Origin: Alkalihalophilus pseudofirmus OF4
GTDB taxonomy: Bacteria; Bacillota; Bacilli; Bacillales; Bacillaceae_D
NCBI RefSeq assembly: GCF_000005825.2
Contig: NC_013791.2
Location: 868,001-932,000 of the forward strand
Direction of reading: 5' to 3'
Length of the DNA: 64,000 bases
Shown here: positions 16,912 through 26,155 of the stretch, piece after piece
Position numbering within the stretch: position 1 is the stretch's first letter
How the letters are laid out: every line of letters begins with the position of its first letter
Notes under the pieces: generated by a model
What the model was told of the DNA's origin: nothing
The model's database searches: none
What the model saw: the letters and a program-made list of their open reading frames with translations, nothing else
Program-made: the position numbers and the translations under genes

Positions 16912-16933
16912 CTTCATTGAACTAGGTGATTAT

Positions 16934-18457
16934 GTGTATAGGAAGTTATTAAAGAAAAAAAGAGATACGATTCAACCGTTAAAAACGAATGCTATTGATT
17001 CTTCAGGTTTAGTTGATTTAACTAAATTAGTGAAAGGTTATATTGGAGAAAGCAGTGATATCGTTCAGCACGATATGGTCATTGCAGGCCTAATTAAAGC
17101 GACCCTCTTTCATGTGAGCGGTTTAAGTGACAGGGATATGATTGACAATAGTGTTATTAAGCCGATTATGCAAATGTCTCAACGTGAAGTTGCTAATATA
17201 AGTCATGAAGAACTTATAAAGAAATTATCACAAGAGGTGATAAACCTTTCTTCTGTACAGTCAATTAAATCGCTTGACCAATCAGTCCATCTTCTTATGA
17301 CTGGAGATTCATTGCTTATAGTAGATGGTGTGGATAAGGTAATTATTTTAGGCACAAAAGGGTATGAAAAAAGAGGAATAGAAGAGCCCAAGAGTGAAGT
17401 GGTTATCCGAGGGCCAAGAGATGGATTTATTGAGGATATACAAACGAATATTGTTTTATTGAGAAGACGTATTGCCGATCCTAACTTTATAATACAGACA
17501 GGAGAAATCGGACAAAGAGCCAAGATTAAATATTCTATTGGATATATTAAAGGTCTTGTCACTGAGGAGTTAGTCAATGAGGTAAGGTATCGTATCAGCT
17601 GCATAAAGACTGACGAAGTATTAGAAACAGGTACATTAGAGCAGCTAATTGAGGATAATGTATTATCTCCTTTTCCTCAGTTAATGCATACTGAAAGGCC
17701 TGATAAAACGACAGCTGCTTTAATGAATGGAAAAGTGATCATATTGATTGATGGAACTCCGTACTCACTGATCACGCCAACTACATTTGAGCAGTTATTG
17801 AAGTCACCTGAAGATTATTATGATCGCTGGCACATTGGAACGCTGATTCGACTCATCCGCTATTTGGCGGCCTTCTTTGCTCTATTTTTGCCTTCTTTAT
17901 ATATTGCTATGGTGACGTATCATCATGGAATGATTCCTACAACACTTGCTCTCTCCATTGCTGGTACGCGTGAAGGAGTGCCTTTTCCTGCATTTTTAGA
18001 AGCTTTTCTAATGGAAATAACAATTGAATTATTGCGTGAAGCTGGAATTCGTCTGCCTCGTGCGATAGGTCAAACAATTGGGATTGTTGGAGGGCTCGTC
18101 ATTGGAGATGCAGCGGTTAGGGCGGGGTTTGTAAGTCCTGTTATGGTAATTGTTGTTGCCATTACTGCAGTAGCATCGTTTGCTATTCCTTCTTATAGTT
18201 TTAGTATAGCTCTTAGAATGCTCCGTTTCTCATTTATGATTGCAGCATCTATGTTTGGATTATATGGCATTGTCATCTCCTATATCACAATAAATGTTCA
18301 CTTGGTCGGCTTGCGAAGTTTCGGTTCTTATTATACGTCTCCTTTTGCACCGTTTCGTTATAAGGATTGGTTAGACCTCGTGTTTAGAGCTCCCTTGTCT
18401 CAACAACGTACGAGAACGAATGAACCAGGAACGCTTGATGATATTAAACAAAACTAA
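16934..18457 (+). CDS. spore germination receptor A subunit (GerAA family)
   Basis: This 507-residue protein has a large soluble N-terminal region (about 1-280, with the family block VIRGPRDGFIEDIQTNIVLLRRR) and about five C-terminal transmembrane segments containing REGVPFPAFLEAFLME and ELLREAGIRLPRAIGQTIG. It is the A subunit of the germinant receptor, a likely ion-channel-forming component. The start is GTG 16934 with AGGTGAT upstream. A terminator follows the stop. Confidence 0.92.
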   Translation: MYRKLLKKKRDTIQPLKTNAIDSSGLVDLTKLVKGYIGESSDIVQHDMVIAGLIKATLFHVSGLSDRDMIDNSVIKPIMQMSQREVANISHEELIKKLSQEVINLSSVQSIKSLDQSVHLLMTGDSLLIVDGVDKVIILGTKGYEKRGIEEPKSEVVIRGPRDGFIEDIQTNIVLLRRRIADPNFIIQTGEIGQRAKIKYSIGYIKGLVTEELVNEVRYRISCIKTDEVLETGTLEQLIEDNVLSPFPQLMHTERPDKTTAALMNGKVIILIDGTPYSLITPTTFEQLLKSPEDYYDRWHIGTLIRLIRYLAAFFALFLPSLYIAMVTYHHGMIPTTLALSIAGTREGVPFPAFLEAFLMEITIELLREAGIRLPRAIGQTIGIVGGLVIGDAAVRAGFVSPVMVIVVAITAVASFAIPSYSFSIALRMLRFSFMIAASMFGLYGIVISYITINVHLVGLRSFGSYYTSPFAPFRYKDWLDLVFRAPLSQQRTRTNEPGTLDDIKQN

Positions 18458-18465
18458 AGATAAAG

Positions 18466-18491
18466 AGTCCAACCTCCGTTGGGCTTTTTTA
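18466..18491 (+). terminator. Rho-independent terminator of the germination operon
   Basis: AGTCCAAC (18466-18473) pairs with GTTGGGCT (18478-18485) with one G-T pair, followed by T6. Confidence 0.8.
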
Positions 18492-18593
18492 ATATATAGA
18501 TATTGATTCTTTTACGTCTTGACGCAAACTCATAAGTGAATCATCTGGAAAACCACGAACAACCTTGCGCCAATGAACAAAATAAATAGGCAT
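18489..18593 (-). CDS. possible 34-residue protein or gene remnant
   Basis: A minus-strand ATG frame gives a 34-residue basic peptide beginning MPIYFVHWRKVVRGFPDD. The composition looks coding (Trp, paired Arg/Lys, mixed codons) and the frame is bounded by stop codons. No ribosome binding site is seen, and its stop lies within the T-run of the opposite terminator. It could be a small gene or a decayed fragment. The family is not recognised. Confidence 0.35.
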   Translation of the reverse strand: MPIYFVHWRKVVRGFPDDSLMSLRQDVKESISIY

Positions 18594-18633
18594 GAATACA
18601 ATATATGATCTTTAGTTCAAGTGGGTGATGCCT

Positions 18634-19122
18634 ATGTTTCGCAAACATAATCGTAAATACAATCGTTCGTTTAAAAAGAACGTTTTAGATGATAATGGAC
18701 AGATCAGTGAAGAAAGCAAAGTTGAATTAATGCAAAGATTAAATGAGGCAGAGAAAGAGAGGCACCCAGGACTTACTGCTGCTGAAAATAAAGTGTTAGC
18801 TGGAACCTGGATTCAAGCAGTAGGGACACTGTTTGAGGCCCAAGGGGTTACAGAAGAATATTTAATCACAGTAGCAGAAGAAGGGGAAGAAGGATTAGAG
18901 GCAGAAAGGCAGGCTGTTTTTGGGATATGGCTGCAGGTGATTGGGTCCTTTTTAGGAGCAATCGGGGCTTGGCAGCAGCTCTCATCTGATGAAGAAATTC
19001 AGCGTAAAGGATTGAAATTAGGCATTATCGGCAGCTGGTTTGAAGCGTTCGGTGCCGCAACAGAAGCGGTTGCAGAAACACAAGGATTGATTGAAGGTGA
19101 GAAAGAAGAAGTTTTGCCTTAG
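18634..19122 (+). CDS. internally repetitive small protein (GxW repeats)
   Basis: This 162-residue protein of unknown function has a basic N-terminus (FRKHNRKYNRSFKKN) and then three copies of a roughly 20-residue glycine/tryptophan unit: GTWIQAVGTLFEAQG (about 57-71), GIWLQVIGSFLGAIGAW (about 94-110) and GSWFEAFGAATEAV (about 130-143). It recalls the repetitive DUF6944-type Bacillus proteins, although that assignment is from memory. ATG 18634 is chosen because GGTGAT lies at the proper distance. ATG 18628 and GTG 18625 are alternatives. It has its own terminator. Confidence 0.65.
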   Translation: MFRKHNRKYNRSFKKNVLDDNGQISEESKVELMQRLNEAEKERHPGLTAAENKVLAGTWIQAVGTLFEAQGVTEEYLITVAEEGEEGLEAERQAVFGIWLQVIGSFLGAIGAWQQLSSDEEIQRKGLKLGIIGSWFEAFGAATEAVAETQGLIEGEKEEVLP

Positions 19123-19152
19123 AACCATTTCAAACGAGAATGGTTCTTTTTA
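19121..19152 (+). terminator. Rho-independent terminator of the repetitive-protein gene
   Basis: AGAACCATT (19121-19129), which begins inside the stop codon, pairs perfectly with AATGGTTCT (19139-19147), followed by T-rich DNA. Confidence 0.8.
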
Positions 19153-19202
19153 GGGAATACCTGTCTTTAGATGGACATACCCTCTAGAAAGGGGGAGATG
19201 TT

Positions 19203-19574
19203 TTGAAGAAAAGAATTATAGCTGTTGGGGCAGGGGCTATTTTGACGACAGCCATCATCGTATCAACAATATTTAGTGACCCGCCTGTCGAGGATGTTGT
19301 ATTAGAACACACTGAATTCGATAGTCAGCTGGCTCATCAAGAAATGGTTTCCATATCTGAAGCTGTTATGAAGGCTTTAGCTGATTATGAGATTATTGGG
19401 GATGTTCAAATCAACTACCAAGAATCGATTTCCATTACGACTTCAGAAGATCAATCAATTGCTGAAGAAATGCAAAATGAGATACTCCAAGCGTTGAATT
19501 CAGAAGAGTTATCTTCCGTTACTCGTGTTGACGCTTATGACATTTTAATAAGAAGTGAAGTGTACGAAAAGTAA
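19203..19574 (+). CDS. small secreted or membrane-anchored protein of unknown function
   Basis: This 123-residue protein starts at TTG 19203 with an excellent GGGGGAGATG site. It has an N-terminal hydrophobic segment (about 4-24) and an acidic extracytoplasmic domain. No family is recognised. The strong ribosome binding site and dedicated terminator support a real gene. Confidence 0.65.
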   Translation: MKKRIIAVGAGAILTTAIIVSTIFSDPPVEDVVLEHTEFDSQLAHQEMVSISEAVMKALADYEIIGDVQINYQESISITTSEDQSIAEEMQNEILQALNSEELSSVTRVDAYDILIRSEVYEK

Positions 19575-19611
19575 AAACGAGGGCTGCAACGAAGCAGCTC
19601 TCGTTTTTTAC
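19573..19611 (+). terminator. Rho-independent terminator
   Basis: AAAAACGAGGGCTGC (19573-19587) pairs with GCAGCTCTCGTTTTT (19594-19608) with one mismatch, directly at the stop codon of the preceding gene. Confidence 0.88.
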
Positions 19612-19765
19612 TTAGTATGTTCCTTTAAAAACGATAAGAGCTTTGGCCATGTCTCTTTAGCTGCTTTTTAGATCCTCCAACTTGCATATGAACATGAACA
19701 TTTGCGGGCATCCTAATAATCAGTTGATATTCATACGTTATAGCAGCACATCAAGTTTCAATAAA

Positions 19766-19797
19766 ATAAGGATAGAGCTACTACCCTCTATCCTTAT
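19766..19797 (-). terminator. Rho-independent terminator of the bmrA-like gene
   Basis: A perfect 12-bp stem (ATAAGGATAGAG 19766-19777 with 19786-19797) is followed on the minus strand by TTTTATT. Confidence 0.85.
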
Positions 19798-19826
19798 GCG
19801 TCAACATTAGTAGAATGAAAAAAACT

Positions 19827-21563
19827 TTACGTTAATTGCTGCTTAGCAAATTCACGGTATAAATCATGAGTGGAAACTAATTCTTGGTGAGTACCAACCC
19901 CTGTAATTTTTCCTTTTTCAATAAAGATGATTTTATCCGCATGAACGATGGTTGATAATCGGTGAGCAATGACAAAGGTTGTTCGTCCTTCCATTAAACG
20001 AGTCAGAGCTTCCTGTACGATTGCTTCAGATTGACTGTCAAGGCTTGCTGTTGCCTCATCCATCATCAGTATTTTAGGATCACGCAAGAAAGCGCGGGCA
20101 ATCGCAATTCGCTGCCGTTGTCCGCCGGAGAGTTTCACCCCTCGTTCTCCTACTTCTGTTTCAAGCTGCTCTGGAAACTCTTTTATGAATTGATCGGCAT
20201 AAGCCATTTTCGCAACTTCCCATAGACGGTCATCAGAAATCTCTTCTTTTTTATCTAATCCGTAGCATAAATTCTCACGTATCGTTCCTGCCATCATTGG
20301 ACTGTCTTGAGAGACATAGCCGATTTGACTTCTCCAGGATGCCATCGACAATTTTGATATAGGTGTTTCACCAACAATGATCTCACCAGACAAAGGCTCA
20401 TAAAACCTCTCGATTATCGCAAACATGGTTGTTTTACCACCGCCGCTAGGACCCGCAAATGCAACCATTTCACCTGGTGACACATCAAATGACACGTCAT
20501 TAATAACAGGTTCATCTGAGCTGTAGCCGAAAGTGAGATCACGGACATACAGCGGTTGGTTTGTAATGTCCATCGTTATTCCTTCTTGTCCTTCTTCTAG
20601 CGGGATCTCTAAAATATCAATAATCCGTTCAGTTGCTCCTTTCGCTTTTTGAAGCTGAGTAAAGAACATCGTAAAGGAGGTGATAGGGAAGATAATTTGA
20701 AATAAGTAAAGTAAGAAAGCTACAAGAGACCCAGTAGTCATTGTTCCTTCTGCTACACGAACTCCGCCATAACCAATAATGATCACAATGACTACCATTA
20801 TCACTAAATAAATCAATGGGCCAATCATAGCAAAGATACGAGCTTCTCTAAGCCCAAATCCAAATAATTTATTGATGCCTGTTACTCCCTTTTCTTCTTC
20901 AACGACCTCAGCATTTGAAGCTTTCATCAAGCGGATTTCGCTTAAGGTTTGCTGAACCCTTCCAGTAAAGGCAGCTGTTTCATCCTGAAGGCCTCGTGAA
21001 ATTTTAGCCATTTTTCTGCCGAGCGGAATAAGAATGACAGCTGTAAGCGGAACAGAGAGGAACATAAGCAAGGTCATTTTCCAATCCATAATAAATAAGA
21101 TAATAATTGCTCCGATGATGGTGATAATCCCTGAAATGAAATTAGGAAAATGCTGTGAGATCAAGTCTTTTACTATTCCTGTATCATTTACGACACGGCT
21201 TACTGATTCACCGCTCGTTCTCTTATCAAAGTAGTTAACAGGCAGGCGTAGTAATTTAAACCACATCTTTTCACGCAAGGCAGCTACAATTTTTTGCCCG
21301 ACATAGGCAAGTAAATACATAGAAAATCCATCCGTTACAGCTTGCAAGATAAATACAACCCCAATTAAAACGATCAGCCACACACTTAAGGATTCAACTG
21401 AAAAGCCGTCTACAAGTTCTCTTGTTAACAAGGGAATCGAAAGACCGACGAGTGTTGTAATCAAGCTGCCCACAAGGCCAAGAGTTAGTGCTAGTTTAGG
21501 GATCTTTGTTGAAAGGATAAGAGAAATAAAAGGCTTGATGCTTGTTTGTTCATTTGGCTTCAT
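19827..21563 (-). CDS. bmrA: multidrug ABC exporter, BmrA type
   Basis: This 578-residue half-transporter has a six-segment exporter domain (about 20-315) and a C-terminal ATPase with Walker A GPSGGGKT, Q-loop VSQDSPMM, signature LSGGQRQ and Walker B ILMMDEATASLDS. It matches B. subtilis BmrA along its whole length, including the segments LTRELVDGFS, GESVSRVVNDT and LVAFLLYLFQIIFP. It homodimerises in the plasma membrane and expels hydrophobic drugs. GAGGAAGTG precedes the ATG. It is monocistronic. Confidence 0.88.
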   Translation of the reverse strand: MKPNEQTSIKPFISLILSTKIPKLALTLGLVGSLITTLVGLSIPLLTRELVDGFSVESLSVWLIVLIGVVFILQAVTDGFSMYLLAYVGQKIVAALREKMWFKLLRLPVNYFDKRTSGESVSRVVNDTGIVKDLISQHFPNFISGIITIIGAIIILFIMDWKMTLLMFLSVPLTAVILIPLGRKMAKISRGLQDETAAFTGRVQQTLSEIRLMKASNAEVVEEEKGVTGINKLFGFGLREARIFAMIGPLIYLVIMVVIVIIIGYGGVRVAEGTMTTGSLVAFLLYLFQIIFPITSFTMFFTQLQKAKGATERIIDILEIPLEEGQEGITMDITNQPLYVRDLTFGYSSDEPVINDVSFDVSPGEMVAFAGPSGGGKTTMFAIIERFYEPLSGEIIVGETPISKLSMASWRSQIGYVSQDSPMMAGTIRENLCYGLDKKEEISDDRLWEVAKMAYADQFIKEFPEQLETEVGERGVKLSGGQRQRIAIARAFLRDPKILMMDEATASLDSQSEAIVQEALTRLMEGRTTFVIAHRLSTIVHADKIIFIEKGKITGVGTHQELVSTHDLYREFAKQQLT

Positions 21564-21773
21564 TTGTTCACTTCCTCATTTTGCAATATGCGTAGGTATT
21601 GGTTAGTTAAATTTACCATAAATACATGCGGTTATCCTGTTTATAGATGAAAAGAAGTTCATTTCAGAAAAATGAAAAAATGGATAGCGTTCTCTCTCTA
21701 ATTTCGTTTATACTAATGAAAAGTATTTCTGTAATCGAAATATATCGAAAGTAATTAATCGAGGTGAATAAAC

Positions 21774-23765
21774 ATGAAGCGCGGAATGAGAGCAGAAGAT
21801 TTATACAAATTAAAATCAGTAAAAAACCCACAACTCTCCCCGGATGGGAAAAATGTTGTGTTTGTACAAACAGTAATCAATGAGGACAAACACGACTATG
21901 AATCACATTTGTTTATCAGTGACATAGATGGTAAACAAGTACGTCAATGGACATTTGGAGATGGATCAGATAATACACCTGCATGGTCTCCAGATGGACG
22001 TTTTATTGCCTTTACATCTACTCGCAGCGGAAAATCTCAAATTTACCTTATCAGTGCTGAGGGAGGAGAAGCAAGACAGATTACGTCTTGTCTAAATGGA
22101 GCGAAGAATCCAATATGGTCACCCGACAGCTCCAAAATTCTTTTTGAAGGTTCATTAGCACCAAATGAGAAGCTCACAGATAAGAAGAGGGACAAGAAAG
22201 AAAAAAATGGCGACAAGCTGCCTGAGCCGATGGTGGTTGAAAGAATCCGCTATAAGTCCGATGCGACCGGGTTTCTTGATGATAAAAATCAGCACTTGGG
22301 AATCGTGACGGTTGAGACTGGAGAGGTCCTGCAGCTGACTGATGGTGATCGTGATCATGCTGCTGGCGCTTGGTCAGCAGACGGTCAGAGTATTGTGTTT
22401 TCTGCAGACTTAGGAGAGGATCCTGATTTTAGCCATATATCTGATGTATACATCATGTCCCTTGCTGACAAACAGCTCACAAAGATTACGCCAAGTACTG
22501 GTTTCTTCGGAAGTCCAAATTATTCACCAGACGGCAAATACATAACATTGATTGGACATGAAAAAGAATACAAGAGTGCGACATTATCTCGTGTATGGCT
22601 TTATGAATTGGAGTCACAATCACTGCATTGTCTGACCGCAGACTTGGATATTCATGTTGGAGATATTGCAATAGGCGATTTTCACTCTGCTATCGTAGAC
22701 CAAGGGGCGGTTTGGACGAATGACAGTAAAGGATTTTATTTTCTTGTAACCGATCAAGGGAGGACAGCTGTATATTATGGCACGATTGAAGGTGAAATGT
22801 ATCCGGCAATGAATGATAATGAGCATGTGTACGGAATGACCATCAATCCTGATACTCACGAGGCTGTTGCAGCAATAAGTAACCCGACACATCCCGGTGA
22901 TCTTTTCAAAGTGAACTTATCAACAGGTGAGAGAACACAGCTTACGTATGTAAACGACGATTTCTTTAAGGATATAGAACTTTCTTCAGCTGAACCAATC
23001 ACGTTTGATGCACCGGATGGCTGGGAGGTTCATGGCTGGGTAATGAAGCCATTTGGTTTTGAAGAAGGGAAGAAATATCCGACGATTATTGAAGTTCATG
23101 GCGGACCTCACGCAATGTATGCCAATACGTATTTTCATGAGTTTCAAATGCTCGCATCAGCAGGCTATGTCGTCGTATTTACCAATCCGCGCGGCAGCCA
23201 TGGCTACGGTCAAGCCTTTGTAGATGCTGTTCGAGGGGACTATGGCGGGAAAGATTATCAAGACGTAATAGCTGCGACTGATTATGCTGTGGAATATCTA
23301 GAATATGTCGATGCAGACAACCTAGGAATTACTGGCGGGAGCTATGGCGGATTTATGACGAACTGGGCAGTCAGTCATACTAATCGTTATAAAGCAGCTG
23401 TCACACAGCGTTCCATTTCCAATTGGCTGAGCTTTTATGGGGTGAGTGATATCGGCTACTATTTTTCAGAGTGGGAAGTAGGCGGAGATTTGATTGAAGA
23501 AACTGAAAAGCTTTGGAAACACTCTCCTATAGCCTATGTTAGCAAAGTGGAAACACCGCTTCTCATCCTTCACGGAGAAAAAGATTACCGCTGTCCAATT
23601 GAACAAGCTGAGCAATTATTTGTGGCACTTAAGAAACAAAAGAAAGAAACAAAATTTGTTCGTTTCCCAGAAGCCAATCACGAACTTTCAAGAAGCGGTA
23701 ATCCAAAGCTTCGGATCGAAAGGTTGAATCATATTAAAGTTTGGTTTGAAGAGTATTTAGATTAA
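21774..23765 (+). CDS. yuxL: S9 family serine peptidase (prolyl oligopeptidase/acylaminoacyl peptidase type)
   Basis: This 663-residue cytosolic peptidase has an N-terminal WD40/TolB-like beta-propeller (about 10-390, with repeated SPDG(K/R) blades) and a C-terminal alpha/beta-hydrolase domain. The catalytic triad is visible as Ser523 in GGSYGGFM, Asp604 in HGEKDYRCP and His636 in FPEANHELSR. It resembles B. subtilis YuxL. The enzyme trims short peptides entering the propeller pore. GAGGTG precedes the ATG. Confidence 0.88.
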   Translation: MKRGMRAEDLYKLKSVKNPQLSPDGKNVVFVQTVINEDKHDYESHLFISDIDGKQVRQWTFGDGSDNTPAWSPDGRFIAFTSTRSGKSQIYLISAEGGEARQITSCLNGAKNPIWSPDSSKILFEGSLAPNEKLTDKKRDKKEKNGDKLPEPMVVERIRYKSDATGFLDDKNQHLGIVTVETGEVLQLTDGDRDHAAGAWSADGQSIVFSADLGEDPDFSHISDVYIMSLADKQLTKITPSTGFFGSPNYSPDGKYITLIGHEKEYKSATLSRVWLYELESQSLHCLTADLDIHVGDIAIGDFHSAIVDQGAVWTNDSKGFYFLVTDQGRTAVYYGTIEGEMYPAMNDNEHVYGMTINPDTHEAVAAISNPTHPGDLFKVNLSTGERTQLTYVNDDFFKDIELSSAEPITFDAPDGWEVHGWVMKPFGFEEGKKYPTIIEVHGGPHAMYANTYFHEFQMLASAGYVVVFTNPRGSHGYGQAFVDAVRGDYGGKDYQDVIAATDYAVEYLEYVDADNLGITGGSYGGFMTNWAVSHTNRYKAAVTQRSISNWLSFYGVSDIGYYFSEWEVGGDLIEETEKLWKHSPIAYVSKVETPLLILHGEKDYRCPIEQAEQLFVALKKQKKETKFVRFPEANHELSRSGNPKLRIERLNHIKVWFEEYLD

Positions 23766-23772
23766 ATGAGTC

Positions 23773-23802
23773 ACAGCCACTTTACTTGAGTAGAGTGGCT
23801 GT
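23773..23802 (+). terminator. weak hairpin after yuxL
   Basis: ACAGCCACT (23773-23781) pairs with AGTGGCTGT (23794-23802), but the T-run is short, so readthrough into the next gene is possible. Confidence 0.45.
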
Positions 23803-23825
23803 TTGCCTAATAAGGAGGTTTAACC

Positions 23826-24758
23826 ATGGATCTGCAAAGCTTTTTTGTACAATCGGTCACTCATTATTTTAAAGACGCTGGAGTGAAGTGGCTTAAAAAC
23901 CTACCGTTTGTAATTAAAGAAATTGAAACAAAATTCAATGTAAAAATGGGGCAGCCGTATGAGCTGTCTATTAATTATGTTGCACCTGCAAGGACTTTTG
24001 AAGGAGAAGAGGTTGTTGTTAAAATTTGTTTGCCTGGTTTAGGCTTTGAAAGCGAACTGGCTGCTCTCGAGAATCTAAAGGGAGGTGGAATTGTTCAGGT
24101 ACTTGGGTCTGATGCCAAGCTCGGTGTAATGATTCTTCAGAAAGTAAGCCCTGGTGATACGTTAGCTTCTTGTGAGAGCGAAAAAGAAGCATGCCTGATA
24201 GCAGCCAATGTGTACAAAGAATTAAAAGGCTCGATCGTAAAAGAAGAGAATAATCTCTCTCTTTCCACAGCGAAAAATAGAGAGGAGAGCCTTCAAAAGA
24301 TGATTGAAGAACATCCTGAAGGATTTGGTCCTCTTTCTAGAGATATGCTTGATGAAGCGTTAAAGGTCTTTACCTATCTAAATGACTCCACAAAGAAAAG
24401 GTATGTTTTGCATGGAGATTTTCATCACTACAATATTCTCAAAGGTGAAAAAGGATGGAAAGCAATCGATCCTAAGGGGCTTGTTGGCGAAAGAGAGTAC
24501 GATCTTATTCAGTTTATGTTAAATGTATTACCGGAAGCAGGGATCGAAGAAGTCCTTATGCAGCGTATCACCCTATTTACAGAGCAGCTCAATTTGGATA
24601 GAAGAAGGCTGCTTCTCTACGGCTATGCTCACTCCGTTTTAGCAACTGCATGGACAGTTGATGAAGAGGGAGGATACAACAAGCACTTCTTTCAAACGAT
24701 TGAATCATTTAAAAATATGTATCTGGCTGAAGCTGGCGAATGGCTCAGTAAAAAATAA
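23826..24758 (+). CDS. aminoglycoside/hydroxyurea kinase family protein (APH(6)-like)
   Basis: This 310-residue protein has the streptomycin 6-kinase/hydroxyurea kinase fold. The catalytic loop is HGDFHHYNIL at about 199-208 and the metal-binding segment is IDPKGLVGEREYD at about 217-229. Such enzymes phosphorylate streptomycin or hydroxyurea. Chromosomal Bacillus members often act on unknown metabolites, so a resistance role is not proven. AAGGAGG precedes the ATG. Confidence 0.8.
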   Translation: MDLQSFFVQSVTHYFKDAGVKWLKNLPFVIKEIETKFNVKMGQPYELSINYVAPARTFEGEEVVVKICLPGLGFESELAALENLKGGGIVQVLGSDAKLGVMILQKVSPGDTLASCESEKEACLIAANVYKELKGSIVKEENNLSLSTAKNREESLQKMIEEHPEGFGPLSRDMLDEALKVFTYLNDSTKKRYVLHGDFHHYNILKGEKGWKAIDPKGLVGEREYDLIQFMLNVLPEAGIEEVLMQRITLFTEQLNLDRRRLLLYGYAHSVLATAWTVDEEGGYNKHFFQTIESFKNMYLAEAGEWLSKK

Positions 24759-24839
24759 AGAAGGTATTGGACGCGTAACATCAGCCAGTTCTCTTCCATA
24801 ATCTAGTAAGGTTAATGAGGAAAATAAGGAGGGGGCTTT

Positions 24840-25184
24840 ATGGGTAATTATTTTGATGAAATACAACACTTGAAGCACTCAGAATATGGCGGTCCACAAC
24901 CCGTCATAACAGATACCCGAGTCGATCTAAATGAAACAGAAGATGTGTCAATGGCTGATCAGTGGGTGGAATATATTCAGCCGCTCGTCACATTCGCTCT
25001 TGAAGAAGTAAAAGAAGGAATTAATTTGACTCATCTATTTCAAGAATATATTTTAGCCGGCGTTCTTGTCGGCCAAGGCTTCTCACCTGAGGAGGCGATT
25101 GCTCAGGTAGAGGACTGGGAGAAGACGGGAGAATCACAGCTATTACAAGAGAGCAAGCAAATGGACAAAGGTGAAACGAACTAA
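24840..25184 (+). CDS. small acidic cytosolic protein of unknown function
   Basis: This 114-residue acidic protein has no membrane segment. A helical stretch (about 40-95) includes LFQEYILAGVLVGQGFSPEEAI. AGGAGGGGG is well placed before the ATG, and a strong terminator follows. No family is recognised. Confidence 0.65.
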   Translation: MGNYFDEIQHLKHSEYGGPQPVITDTRVDLNETEDVSMADQWVEYIQPLVTFALEEVKEGINLTHLFQEYILAGVLVGQGFSPEEAIAQVEDWEKTGESQLLQESKQMDKGETN

Positions 25185-25225
25185 GAAACAGCCCCTGAAT
25201 GAAACTTCAAGGGCTGTTTCTATTT
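25185..25225 (+). terminator. Rho-independent terminator
   Basis: A perfect 15-bp stem (25185-25199 with 25206-25220) with a six-base loop is followed by TATTTAT. Confidence 0.85.
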
Positions 25226-25288
25226 ATCATAAACTTGCGAAGGTTGTATAAACTAAGAAAGTGAACGTAACATTTGGGAGGTCTACAC

Positions 25289-25666
25289 ATGAAGATGAGT
25301 CAATTAGTTGAGCGAATTACCACGTTTTCAAAAAGCATGAGTAAAGAAGTACTTAAACAGTTTTCGCATGAAAAAACGCATAAAATTGCTGTTCATCATT
25401 TAGCAGAGGCTATTCTAACGAATAAACAAACGGTCAAAAAAACAGAAGAATGGTTAGGACTTATCTTTAATGAATATCGCCTGACAGTAGGCCTGATTGA
25501 TTTTAAATTAGAAACAAAAGGAACGAACAACGAAAAAATCATAAAATTGACGGCAGTTGAAAATGGGAATGATTTATTCTGCTATGAAGCATATGAACCG
25601 ATTCAATCTGAACAAGACCAGCACGCCGTTCCCCAATATGTATTTGACTATTTAACGAAAGCTTAA
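25289..25666 (+). CDS. small cytosolic protein of unknown function
   Basis: This 125-residue protein has a helical N-terminal half and a beta-rich C-terminal half. ATG 25289 is chosen because GGGAGG lies eight bases upstream. The in-frame codon at 25274 is upstream of that site. No domain is recognised. It is monocistronic with a terminator. Confidence 0.6.
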   Translation: MKMSQLVERITTFSKSMSKEVLKQFSHEKTHKIAVHHLAEAILTNKQTVKKTEEWLGLIFNEYRLTVGLIDFKLETKGTNNEKIIKLTAVENGNDLFCYEAYEPIQSEQDQHAVPQYVFDYLTKA

Positions 25667-25673
25667 TCAAGAG

Positions 25674-25707
25674 ACAAGGCTCTATTCATGTGGCCTTGTT
25701 TTTTTAT
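25674..25707 (+). terminator. Rho-independent terminator
   Basis: ACAAGGC (25674-25680) pairs with GCCTTGT (25693-25699), followed by T7. Confidence 0.8.
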
Positions 25708-25811
25708 GTCTTTTATCAAATTTACAATATATTGAAACCAGAAGGGTCGAAATGCCGTAAATAGATGGTGTGTAGAAAGACTCGTGATAGATAAAAGAGA
25801 GGAGAAATAAG

Positions 25812-26033
25812 GTGAGATCTGAAGCTGTTGAAACGAAAAAGCTGCTGTATATCTTTGGAGTGATTGTGTTTGGGGGCATGCTCCTTAATTCAATCATTGA
25901 TGCAGGCATTTACTTAGAGTACTATTCTGTAGAAAAATTATGGGAGTATCGTTTATTTATTGCAGGTGGTGCTGTGGTGTATTATGGAGCTGTTTTTTTG
26001 TATCATCAGTTGAGAGGAAGGTTAAAGGGTTAA
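25812..26033 (+). CDS. small two-segment membrane protein
   Basis: This 73-residue protein starts at GTG 25812 with GAGGAG upstream. It has two hydrophobic segments (about 10-30 and 45-63) and a basic C-terminus (RGRLKG), consistent with both ends in the cytosol. No family is recognised. Confidence 0.6.
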   Translation: MRSEAVETKKLLYIFGVIVFGGMLLNSIIDAGIYLEYYSVEKLWEYRLFIAGGAVVYYGAVFLYHQLRGRLKG

Positions 26034-26155
26034 GAAAAGGGTTATCTTTTAATTGTATAATTTCAATTCATATTTGCGTGTATTAAAGAACTAATCGCGT
26101 CTGTTTAATTTGTTATTGTTTCTTTTCCTGATGGTATTGCGCGACTTCATAAGCA

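Noticed and set aside
17203-17604. Minus-strand frame of 133 codons inside the GerAA-type gene
   Set aside because: It lies wholly within a well-supported gene and has no ribosome binding site or recognisable motif.
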